From Myxococcales bacterium (lineage in GTDB: Bacteria; Myxococcota; Polyangia; Fen-1088), in NCBI GenBank assembly GCA_003155465.1, contig PMCR01000509.1:2436-11717 (forward strand): DNA of 9,282 nt, written 5' to 3'. The position numbers and the translations under genes were made by a program. The notes under the pieces are model-generated. The model saw only the letters and a list, made by a program, of their open reading frames with translations. It was not told the origin of the DNA and did no database searches. Shown here in pieces: positions 1-6,959 of the stretch. Each line of letters begins with the position of its first letter. Position 1 is the first letter of the stretch.

Positions 1-209
1 TATGCGCCCTCGTCGCGCCTTGCCGTCCGGGCCCCTCGTCCACCAAGACATGCCCGCTCTTCTGACCGGAGGCACAAGCCTCGCCGACGGAACAGGTCGA
101 TTTCCGCAAGAGTGCGTTGAATGGTCCAACCGGCGCATTGCGCTGCGCCCAACTCGTGCTCGCATGGTTGCCGACATCATTGCGCCCGATTCGTGCGACA
201 ATCGCAGCC
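1..209. other. Left edge, no confident gene (possible start of a divergent gene)
   Basis: This stretch lies upstream of the binding-protein gene and I cannot assign a gene to it with confidence. On the minus strand an ATG at 51-49 opens a frame that runs off the left edge (17 codons, beginning MSWWTRGPDGKA), with an AGAAGAG purine tract about 5 bases upstream. It could be the first codons of a divergently transcribed gene, but 17 codons are too few to judge. A plus-strand frame from 2 to 430 is open, but it overlaps the better-supported gene at 210 and its translation is Arg/Ser-rich, as expected of a shadow frame. I see no clear -35/-10 pair here. Confidence 0.25.
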
Positions 210-1106
210 ATGGTAGGCACTGTCAGGTTGTTTCTTCGCACTACCGAGAACGACTACCAGCAGCAGCTCAAAGAAGTTGCTCTGCGCGAAGGCAAGCACG
301 CGGGGTTCACTGTGGATGTGGAGTCGGCGCAGGACGATGCCGGACGCCAGGCAGCTCAGATCATGGCGTCTATCGAGAAAGCGCGCGCCACCAATCTGGT
401 GGCCGTGCTGGTCGCTCCGGTCCGCGATGATACCGTGGCCCCGACGGCGAGCGCAGCGGCCGAGGCCGGCGTCGAGTGGGTGATGCTCAACCGAGAAGCG
501 ACCTTCATTGAAGAGCTGCGCCGGCAATTCACCGATCGGGCCATCTTCGCGGTGACCCCGGAGCAGGCCGAGATCGGCCGCATCCACGGCCGGCAGGTCC
601 GCACCCTTCTGCCCGGTGGCGGCTGTGTTCTGTGCGTGACCGGACCGCTCACCGCCTCATCAGCTCGGGACAGGCTCAGGGGCCTGGAGTCCGTCATTGC
701 GGATCCCTACCGACTGGTGACGCTGAACGCGGACTGGACCAGCGAGGGTGCGCGACTGGCGCTCGAGCGCTGGCTGAAGAACATGCCCACCGACGCGGAA
801 ACGCCCGGCGTCTTCGTCGCGCAGAATGACGAAATGGCGCTGGGCCTGCGCCAGGCCGCGCGCGATGCCGCGGTTCGACTGGACCTGCCGCTCGACAAGG
901 CCCCAGTCATCGGCTGCGACGGTTCGCCGACTCTCGGACAGCGCCTGGTGCGCGAAGGTCGTCTGCGCGCCACCGTGGTCACCCCGGCGGCCTCGGGACC
1001 TGCGCTGGAATGGATCGCGCGCATGCGCCGCCACGGCGAGATCCCTCCCGCCACCGTCATCCAGGCGGTGACGTCGTTCCCGGGCTTGTCCAGTCTGCGA
1101 AGCTAG
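210..1106 (+). CDS. Signal-less type 1 periplasmic-binding-protein-like (sugar-binding fold) protein
   Basis: A 298-residue protein with the fold of type 1 substrate-binding proteins (Peripla_BP_4, the ribose/galactose-binding class). It begins with a beta-strand (VRLFLRTTENDYQQ, residues 5-18). The usual two-lobe signatures follow: VAVLVAPVRDD (64-74), VEWVMLN (88-94), EIGRIHGRQ (121-129), the hinge-side GPLTASSARDRLRGL (145-159), FVAQNDEMALG (202-212) and VIGCDG (233-238). Relatives normally bind a sugar or similar small ligand between the lobes. There is no signal peptide and no room for a helix-turn-helix DNA-binding domain, so it is neither a standard ABC-transporter component nor a LacI regulator; a cytosolic ligand sensor is my inference. 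I chose ATG 210 because the fold starts directly there. An in-frame TTG at 117 would add 31 residues that do not look like a signal peptide. No clear Shine-Dalgarno precedes 210. The gene converges on the PAS gene and shares its stop tetranucleotide. Ligand unknown. Confidence 0.85.
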   Translation: MVGTVRLFLRTTENDYQQQLKEVALREGKHAGFTVDVESAQDDAGRQAAQIMASIEKARATNLVAVLVAPVRDDTVAPTASAAAEAGVEWVMLNREATFIEELRRQFTDRAIFAVTPEQAEIGRIHGRQVRTLLPGGGCVLCVTGPLTASSARDRLRGLESVIADPYRLVTLNADWTSEGARLALERWLKNMPTDAETPGVFVAQNDEMALGLRQAARDAAVRLDLPLDKAPVIGCDGSPTLGQRLVREGRLRATVVTPAASGPALEWIARMRRHGEIPPATVIQAVTSFPGLSSLRS

Positions 1107-1456
1107 CCCTCGCGCACGAAGTGCGGCAGGCGCGCTGGCAGGTCAATGCCGATTTCGACCACGCCGGCGAAGACACCTTCGCGAAAGAACGGTGTTTGAT
1201 GGATGAGCTTCTTCTTTTCGGCCTTCTCCACTGTGTAGCTGTTCGCGCGCGGCGTGCGCAGCATGTCGAGCAGGCGTGACCGCGCAGGCTCCGGGTGACA
1301 GTCGATCAGGCTGCGGCCCACCAAGGCACGGCCGCCGTCCTTGGCAAAGGTCTGGCAAGCGCGTTCGTTCATATAGGTGCAAAAGCCGGCCGTGTCGCAC
1401 GCCACGACAGACACGGCCACGCCGTCAAGCCACTGCAGCTCGGGAGGGAGGTTCAT
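1103..1456 (-). CDS. Small single-PAS-domain protein
   Basis: A 117-residue protein that appears to be one PAS domain and nothing more. Residues 7-52 carry a PAS core (LQWLDGVAVSVVACDTAG, then MNERAC, then GRSLIDCHPEPA), beginning with a strand-turn-strand that ends at 'D-x-x-G'. Residues 74-105 form the C-terminal hairpin (YTVEKAEKKKLIHQTPFF, then GVFAGVVEIGIDLP). The tail PARLPHFVREG (107-117) is of a type I associate with stand-alone PAS proteins and with DUF438-like proteins; this is from memory. PAS domains bind small ligands or cofactors or mediate protein contacts. No output domain is fused, so it must act through a partner. It starts 12 bases after the GNAT stop, and GAGAAG just after the GNAT stop may serve as a distant ribosome site. 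The stop TAG overlaps the stop of the convergent binding-protein gene. No cofactor-binding residue can be named from the sequence. Confidence 0.8.
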   Translation of the reverse strand: MNLPPELQWLDGVAVSVVACDTAGFCTYMNERACQTFAKDGGRALVGRSLIDCHPEPARSRLLDMLRTPRANSYTVEKAEKKKLIHQTPFFREGVFAGVVEIGIDLPARLPHFVREG

Positions 1457-1468
1457 CTGTCTAGCTTC

Positions 1469-2068
1469 TCACTTTCGCAGCCCGAACCGCACCGCGTCCA
1501 TCATCGCCCCGTGCTGCCTTTCAAAGGCCGGGCGCTCCACCGACAAAGTCACGTCGCTTTCTTCGTCGATCAGGCTGCGCGCCCGGGGGCCATTGTCAGG
1601 TCCATACCCCAGCTGCTCGAACAGCCGCAGAGAGGGGCGGTTTGCGGGCAGGATGGTCACGTACACGCGCGCAAGGCCCAGCCCGCGAAAAGCCCAGGCG
1701 TGCAGCATGGTGGTGAATTTTCGGCCCAGTCCCCTGCCCTGCAGATTGCGCGCGCCGATCATGATGGCGTACTCGGCAGAGTCGGCATCGAAGTGGCGAA
1801 AGTCCGCGTCCCCCACCAAGCCGCCGTCTTGTTCAAGCAGGAACAGGCGGTCCCCTCTTTCGCGCGACTCGGTATAGTGAGCAACCACCTCGTCGACGGA
1901 CATGTCGTCTTCGTGGGTCAGCATGGCCCGGTTGTGCTGGTCGTTGTAGTAGTTTGAAAGCTGGGCCGCAGCGGCACACACCTCATCCGGGGTCGGCTCG
2001 AAGGCTCGCAACCGGGCCTGCGCGTCTGGGTATTCCACGTCGAACAAAGCAGCGGACATGGCGCGCAT
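1469..2068 (-). CDS. GNAT-family N-acetyltransferase
   Basis: A 199-residue acetyltransferase of the GNAT superfamily, which transfers an acetyl group from acetyl-CoA to an amine. The core runs from about residue 74 to 180: LFLLEQDGGLVGDADFRHFD (75-94) gives strands beta2-beta3, EYAIMIGARNLQGRGLG (99-115) gives beta4 and the pyrophosphate-binding Q-x-x-G-x-G loop at Q110-G115, and RVYVTILPANRPSLRLFEQLGY (134-155) gives beta5-alpha4 and motif B with the usual Asn-x-x-Ser-x-x-x-Phe-x-x-x-Gly-(F/Y) pattern. Overall it resembles RimJ/RimL-type enzymes, but the substrate cannot be read. About 70 residues precede the core. ATG at 2057-2059 (Met4) is an alternative start; neither has a visible Shine-Dalgarno. 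It is first in a likely two-gene unit with the PAS gene and is divergent from the M28 gene across 38 bases. Confidence 0.88.
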   Translation of the reverse strand: MRAMSAALFDVEYPDAQARLRAFEPTPDEVCAAAAQLSNYYNDQHNRAMLTHEDDMSVDEVVAHYTESRERGDRLFLLEQDGGLVGDADFRHFDADSAEYAIMIGARNLQGRGLGRKFTTMLHAWAFRGLGLARVYVTILPANRPSLRLFEQLGYGPDNGPRARSLIDEESDVTLSVERPAFERQHGAMMDAVRFGLRK

Positions 2069-2106
2069 GCTAGCGGAAACGTGCCGCCGGCACTACCCTA
2101 AGCCAC
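2069..2106. promoter_or_regulatory. Very short divergent intergenic region
   Basis: Only 38 bases separate the starts of the divergent GNAT and M28 genes. That is too short for two non-overlapping promoters with leaders, so at least one promoter must lie inside the opposing coding region or the transcripts must be nearly leaderless. I see no Shine-Dalgarno before either start and no confident -35/-10 pair. The call rests on layout, not on a recognised motif. Confidence 0.35.
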
Positions 2107-4980
2107 ATGCAGGACAAGGCAGCGTGGTCTCAAATCGAAGAGGAAGCGAAAGATGCCTTTCTCGGCCAAGGGCGTTTCCCGGTGTCGGCGTATTCGGAGT
2201 TCATGCCGCCCCCATTCGTGGGCATCAAGCCCTTCACCGCGCCCGACCGAGCCAGTGCCCCGGCCGCCACCAGCGTGTGCGACGAGCGCGGCCTTGCCGT
2301 CGACGAATACCAGCAGGAGCACGAGCTTCGGCCCGGCCTGGCCAGAATCGCGAGCCACCTTCTCGACGAGTTGGGCAAGCTGGTTTCGGGCTCGACCCAC
2401 GAGTTTTCCCACACTCTGCTGGATGACAACCTGGCCTGGCCAGAATCGCTGGCGGCGGCCGCGCGCGCCGGCCGCTACCCGAAGCGCCCCTTCTTTGTCA
2501 TGCAGGCGCTGGCTCTGTCGCGCACCCAGGACGACAAGGGCAACGTCCGTTGGACCCTGTTCGGTGCCAGCCCTGAGCCAGCCTCTGCCGTGTTCTGGCG
2601 CGGCTTCTCTGACGCCGACGAAGAGCGTTTCCTGGACCTCATCGCATGGGCCAGCGGCGACCAGCCGCCGCCGCGCGAAGGCCTGCGCGTGCTCGGCCTC
2701 GCGGCCGGGCTGCCCGGGTTCGCCCGCGCTCGGCTCTGGCGCCAGCACGAGCCGGCTGGTCAGATCCACACCCTCTTCACCCTGGAGCCGTTCGGCACCC
2801 TGCCCGATTCGCTGAAAGAAGCCTTTCTCGACGGGACGCTGCGCATTCTGCCCACGCCCGCCAGCCATGTGCTTTCCTGGCATCCCTTGTATCGCAAGCT
2901 GGCCGCTGCCCTGCCGCGCGCCACGCAGATTCCGCTCTTGCATCTCTTTCCCCGCGTGCAAGAGGGCTACACGATTCGCATTCCCCAGTCGGGTTGGCTC
3001 GACGAGCACGATCCCAGTCAGGCACGGCCCGCGGGGTCCCATCGCGTCGTCCACCACATCGCGCGCACCCACCGATGGCAGCGCACGCCGCGCGACCAAG
3101 CCATGGTCGGCGACGGCGCGTTCACCGACAAGGTCACGGTCGCGCTCTTCTCCACCAACCCGGACGATCTCGGGCTCTACGGCAAGCCGATGGCGCGAAA
3201 CTCGCAGATCTGGAGCCACGACTATGAACTCCTGCTCGACGGCCCCTGCGCGAGCAAGGCCGAGCTGAAACACGTTGCGGAGCTGCTCGACCGCGGCGGC
3301 CGGTTCGGCTACCGCATCTACTATCCCCCGATGCGCGCGGGAAACCGCGAGATCTTCTGGCACTTGCCTTTGCTGGCGCGCCTGCACCCCGGCAGCGACC
3401 AGGCTGAGATCCATGCAGACACGCTCCACCTAGGCACCGTCACCGCCGAAGCGACCGCGCCCGCAGGCGGGCGCCCTCTCGTGCTCGCGGTCAATCTCCT
3501 CGACCGCCCGGGCCATCGCGAGGCCGCACGCCTGTTTGCCCGCGAGCCTGGTCAGCTCCGCCACACCACCGCCCAGAACCTGCGCAAGTTGCTCGATTTT
3601 CGCGAATATCTCGCGGGCCCCTTGCCTGGCTCGTTCGCCCGCGCGCTGCTTCGGACCGCCAAGAACACCACCCTCGACGCATGGCTGGCCAAGCTGCCAC
3701 AGTTGGCGAGCGATCAGAAGAGCGCTGCCCACTTAGTCGAGGATCTGCACGCGCACATCGCGCCCGAGGTCCCGCTTGGTCTAGGACTCACCTTCGGGCA
3801 AACCGGAACGCGCGCTTTCGAAGAAACGCTTTGGCGGACCATCTCGACCTTGGCCGAGGGAGAGTATCGGCACAAGGAGACCGCCGACCGCGTGGTGATC
3901 AATCAGGGACGCACCGGTGGACCGGCTGCCCGGGCGGCCCAGGTCGAGGCCGGCACGCGTCGCGATCTCGATCGCTTGGGCCTGCACCTGCACCATCGGT
4001 ATCGCGAAGCCATCGAGCGCCACGGCATGCAGGGCCGCGCCCAGGTGTTCGACCATTCCTTTGCCTGGCGCACCGATTTCGACCTCTCCTGGTCAGAGGC
4101 GTGGGCAGATAACCAGAAGGGGCAAGCGCACGAGCGCAACATCGTGGTCGTCATTCCCGGCCGCGATCGCACCCAGGCCGTGATCATGGCAGACCACTAC
4201 GACACCGCCTACATGGAGGATGTCTACGAGGCAGCGCGCGGCGGGGACGGTTTGCGGGCGGCCGCAGCCGGGGCAGACGACAACCATTCGGCGACCGCAA
4301 CCCTGCTTGCCGCCGCGGAGGTCTTCTTGCCGCTCGCGCGCGCCGGCCGACTTCTGCGCGACATCTGGCTGGTGCACCTGACCGGCGAAGAATTCCCGTC
4401 CGACTGTCTGGGTGCGCGCGCCCTGGCGCAAGCGCTGGTGGAACGCAGTCTGCACCTGACCGCGGAAGACGGCACCAGCCGGGATGCGTCCGCGGTGCGC
4501 GTGGTCGGCGCCTTTGTCCTAGACATGATCGGGCACAACAACAGCCACGATCGCGACGTGTTCCAGATTGCCTCGGGCGAGGGTGCGGGCTCGGCGCGGC
4601 TGGCGCTCTACGCCCACCTGGCCAACCAGCGCTGGAATCAGCAGGCACGGGAAGGCAACGCCACCCCGCCGCGGCGGGGCCTGGGTCGCGCCCTGCGCAT
4701 GGCCGACGGCAAAGCAGTGCCGCCTCCCTTCGCGCACTTGCCGGTGGCCGGCGAGGTGCGGGTCGAATGGGAGCCGCGATCGTCGCTGTACAACACCGAC
4801 GGCCAGATCTTCTCGGACTTGGGCATACCGGTCGTGCTCTTCATGGAGAACTACGACATCAACCGCACCGGCTACCACGACACCTTCGACACCATGAAGA
4901 ATATCGACCTCGACTACGCCTCGGCGGTCGCGGCCATCGCCATCGAGAGCGTGGCGGCCGCGGCCTGCGACCAACTCTAG
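2107..4980 (+). CDS. Large cytosolic protein with C-terminal M28-family zinc peptidase domain
   Basis: A 957-residue protein. The C-terminal part, from about 670, is an M28 (aminopeptidase Y/S-like) co-catalytic metallopeptidase domain with all key positions present: H697 in ADHYDT with D699 (metal ligand and its partner), the bridging Asp in GADDN (D724/D725), E761-E762 in TGEEF (general base and metal ligand), D806 in LDMIG, and H924 in YHDTFD. M28 enzymes use two zinc ions to cleave N-terminal residues from peptides, or related amide bonds. Residues 1 to about 650 match no family I recognise; they are soluble, without repeats or transmembrane segments. No signal peptide is present, so it probably acts in the cytosol. 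The usual M28 catalytic unit is about 300-500 residues, so this protein is two to three times longer. ATG 2107 is the first start, with no clear Shine-Dalgarno. The kinase gene follows 42 bases downstream in the same frame. Substrate unknown. Confidence 0.88.
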   Translation: MQDKAAWSQIEEEAKDAFLGQGRFPVSAYSEFMPPPFVGIKPFTAPDRASAPAATSVCDERGLAVDEYQQEHELRPGLARIASHLLDELGKLVSGSTHEFSHTLLDDNLAWPESLAAAARAGRYPKRPFFVMQALALSRTQDDKGNVRWTLFGASPEPASAVFWRGFSDADEERFLDLIAWASGDQPPPREGLRVLGLAAGLPGFARARLWRQHEPAGQIHTLFTLEPFGTLPDSLKEAFLDGTLRILPTPASHVLSWHPLYRKLAAALPRATQIPLLHLFPRVQEGYTIRIPQSGWLDEHDPSQARPAGSHRVVHHIARTHRWQRTPRDQAMVGDGAFTDKVTVALFSTNPDDLGLYGKPMARNSQIWSHDYELLLDGPCASKAELKHVAELLDRGGRFGYRIYYPPMRAGNREIFWHLPLLARLHPGSDQAEIHADTLHLGTVTAEATAPAGGRPLVLAVNLLDRPGHREAARLFAREPGQLRHTTAQNLRKLLDFREYLAGPLPGSFARALLRTAKNTTLDAWLAKLPQLASDQKSAAHLVEDLHAHIAPEVPLGLGLTFGQTGTRAFEETLWRTISTLAEGEYRHKETADRVVINQGRTGGPAARAAQVEAGTRRDLDRLGLHLHHRYREAIERHGMQGRAQVFDHSFAWRTDFDLSWSEAWADNQKGQAHERNIVVVIPGRDRTQAVIMADHYDTAYMEDVYEAARGGDGLRAAAAGADDNHSATATLLAAAEVFLPLARAGRLLRDIWLVHLTGEEFPSDCLGARALAQALVERSLHLTAEDGTSRDASAVRVVGAFVLDMIGHNNSHDRDVFQIASGEGAGSARLALYAHLANQRWNQQAREGNATPPRRGLGRALRMADGKAVPPPFAHLPVAGEVRVEWEPRSSLYNTDGQIFSDLGIPVVLFMENYDINRTGYHDTFDTMKNIDLDYASAVAAIAIESVAAAACDQL

Positions 4981-5022
4981 AATGATTCCGCCCGCGCCCC
5001 ACTTGCGCTAGCCTTGCGCCCG

Positions 5023-6672
5023 GTGAACGAACTTCCGGCGCGCTTCGGGCCCTATGTTTTGCTGCGCTCGCTCAGCCAGGGCGGCATGGGCGAGGTCTTC
5101 CTGGCCATGTCCGGCCCCCCCGGTCTTGAAACTCTGTGCGTGGTCAAACGCATCCTGCGGGAACGGCGGGCCGATCCGGACTTCTTGCGGCGTTTCCGCC
5201 ATGAGGCAGACATCGCGCGCCGCTTGGTTCACGGCAACATCGCGCAAACCCACGCCGTGGGCGAGATCGGAGGCGAGCTCTTCATCGCGCAGGAATTCGT
5301 CGACGGCCATGATCTGCAAGAACTGCTCGATCGCGCGGTCACTGACCACCGGCCCATACCGGTGGCCTCCGCCGTAGAGGTGGCGTGCGGGGTTGCACGC
5401 GCGCTGGCCTACGCACACGACTTCGAAGGCTTGGATCTCGTCCATCGCGACGTCACACCCGGGAACATCCGCGTCACCTACGCGGGCGAGGTCAAGCTGC
5501 TCGACTTCGGCATCGCGCGTTCCGAACTGGCCGCGGGCCTGACCGTGCCCGGCCAGCGCTGGGGCAAGCTGGCTTTCATGTCGCCCGAGCAGGCGCAGAA
5601 CCGCACCCTCGACCGGCGCACCGACATCTACGCCCTGGGCCTGGTGCTTTGGGCGATGCTGACCGGCCGCCCGGTGGGCACCACCATCGACGGTGATCGC
5701 GTGGTCGCGCCTTCGACCGACCCGCAACGGTTTCCGGAAGACATCCTCAAGCGCGATCCAACCCCGCCGTCGCGCCTCAACCCTTCCGTGCCGGTCGCGC
5801 TTGACGAGGTGGTCTCTCGCGCGCTGGCCAAGCGCCGCGAGGGCCGCTTTGCCAACGCGGCGGATGTGGCGGCCGCTTTGGCGCCGTTTGCGTCGGTGGT
5901 TCCCTCGGGCGAGGCCATCCTGTCTGAGCTGCTGCAAGGCTCGTTTGACGCCAAGGCCGAGCGGGTTGAGCGCGTCCGGTTGGTCACATCAGCGCAGCGC
6001 TCCCTGCGCGCCAGCGCTGATGCTTCGCTGCCCGCACGCGCGTCGGTGGCCGGTGCAGCGGCCTTGTCTGCCGGGCGGAGAGGTCGCCGGAGGGCAGCGG
6101 CGCACGCGGCCGGGCGGGGCTGGTGGGTCGTCCTGCTTGCGATCCTCGGCGCGCTTCTGGTCGCGGGCCTTGTCGCCTACGACTTTCTCCGCCTGCGCCG
6201 AGTTGCGGATGTGCCTGCGCCGGCTGCTGCCGCCGGGGCGCCCGCGGCTTCATCCAGCCCCGCCGCGCCCGAGGCCATGGTTCCGCCTTCGGCCGTGCCG
6301 CCGCCCGTTGCAGCCACGCCACCAGCTCCGGCTCGGTCAGAACCCATTGCTAATTCTCAACCTGCGGCCTCGGCTGTTGAGGCGGCGACCCTCTCACCTC
6401 GCCCCGAGGCTTCCCAGGCAGAAAGAAGCGCGTTGCTCGAACGCGCCCAGGCTTCCTTCGACGAAGGCAACCTGGACCGCGCCCAAAGCGAGGCCCGCCG
6501 CGCCGCCGCCCTGGGCAATCGCGAGGCCGACGCCTTGCTGGGTGCCATCGCCTTCAAACGCGGGCATCTTGACGAGGCCGAGCGCCTACTCAGCAAGGCC
6601 CTGCAGCGCGATCCAGTCAACCCCCACATCGCCCGCGAATTGGAGGTCGTGCGCGCGAAGCAAGGCAAGTAG
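5023..6672 (+). CDS. Membrane-anchored Hanks-type Ser/Thr protein kinase with TPR tail
   Basis: About 549 residues from GTG 5023; an in-frame TTG at 5014 would add three. The kinase domain spans about 7-290: glycine loop SQGGMGEVF (18-26), the VVKR lysine K42, the alpha-C glutamate E61 (RHEAD), catalytic loop HRDVTPGN (141-148, with D143 and N148), DFGIAR (161-166) and SPEQ (187-190). Position 145 is Thr where the canonical loop has Lys; this occurs in many myxobacterial kinases, so activity is still likely. After a basic stretch (RRGRRRAAAH) a transmembrane helix runs from about 367 to 388 (WWVVLLAILG onward). A Pro/Ala-rich linker of about 70 residues comes next, then a TPR-like helical region (about 463-547; FDEGNLDRAQSEAR and FKRGHLDEAERLL are the repeat hearts). 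The kinase should face the cytosol and the TPR part the periplasm. It is probably co-transcribed with the M28 gene. The start is uncertain because no Shine-Dalgarno is seen. Confidence 0.92.
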   Translation: MNELPARFGPYVLLRSLSQGGMGEVFLAMSGPPGLETLCVVKRILRERRADPDFLRRFRHEADIARRLVHGNIAQTHAVGEIGGELFIAQEFVDGHDLQELLDRAVTDHRPIPVASAVEVACGVARALAYAHDFEGLDLVHRDVTPGNIRVTYAGEVKLLDFGIARSELAAGLTVPGQRWGKLAFMSPEQAQNRTLDRRTDIYALGLVLWAMLTGRPVGTTIDGDRVVAPSTDPQRFPEDILKRDPTPPSRLNPSVPVALDEVVSRALAKRREGRFANAADVAAALAPFASVVPSGEAILSELLQGSFDAKAERVERVRLVTSAQRSLRASADASLPARASVAGAAALSAGRRGRRRAAAHAAGRGWWVVLLAILGALLVAGLVAYDFLRLRRVADVPAPAAAAGAPAASSSPAAPEAMVPPSAVPPPVAATPPAPARSEPIANSQPAASAVEAATLSPRPEASQAERSALLERAQASFDEGNLDRAQSEARRAAALGNREADALLGAIAFKRGHLDEAERLLSKALQRDPVNPHIARELEVVRAKQGK

Positions 6673-6959
6673 GGGCGGTCGGCATGTCGTTCAGACACGC
6701 GGGTTGCCGGATCTTTCGCCGGCCGCGCAGAAGATCGGGAACCGCTGGTGTGACCGGCGATTGTCTCCCGCGATGAGGGTTCCGAGCGCGGTCACGCGCG
6801 GTGAATCCAATCTGATGCTCAACTCGAAGCATCCAGCCTGGAGATGGGACTGGGTCCTGCACCGCGCGCCCTTCGCCTTCGACAGGAGACTGCGGGAGTT
6901 CATAGGAATTCGTCGGTCAACCCCTTGACGCCATTGCCGAATCTCGCGATCGTGGGCGC
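6673..6959. other. 287-base spacer between kinase and exported-protein genes
   Basis: I see no convincing gene here, although frames are open on both strands: plus from upstream to 6928, and minus 6903-6691 (70 codons). Neither has a Shine-Dalgarno, a recognisable domain or gene-like third-position bias, and the stretch reads as less GC-rich than its neighbours. A weak GCCGG/CCGGC inverted repeat (6706-6710 with 6719-6723) has no T-tract. TTGACG at 6925-6930 resembles a -35 box, but nothing like a good -10 follows at the right distance. The spacer probably carries the 3' end of the kinase transcript and the promoter of the gene at 6960. Confidence 0.4.

Noticed and set aside
117..209. TTG 117 as start of the binding-protein gene
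   Set aside because: The 31 extra residues do not form a convincing signal peptide or HTH, and the fold begins right at ATG 210.
1295..1957. 220-codon plus-strand frame across the PAS and GNAT genes
   Set aside because: Antisense to two recognisable genes, it crosses their boundary and has no domain of its own.
2098..3429. 443-codon minus-strand open frame opposite the M28 gene
   Set aside because: Its translation is Arg/Gly/Ala/Val-rich without a domain, and it runs antisense to a continuous 957-codon gene with an intact catalytic domain; typical high-GC shadow.
6706..6723. GCCGG/CCGGC inverted repeat as a kinase terminator
   Set aside because: The stem is only 5 base pairs with an 8-base loop and no T-tract; such repeats are common by chance in GC-rich DNA.
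5693..6928. 411-codon plus-strand frame overlapping the kinase
   Set aside because: Its translation is dominated by Arg, Pro, Ser and Ala without motifs, while the overlapping frame encodes the kinase, a membrane helix and TPRs.
6925..6953. TTGACG as a sigma-70 -35 box for the gene at 6960
   Set aside because: The sequence 17 bases downstream (GATCGT) is a poor -10 and the start codon would be almost at the transcript start; one good hexamer is not enough.
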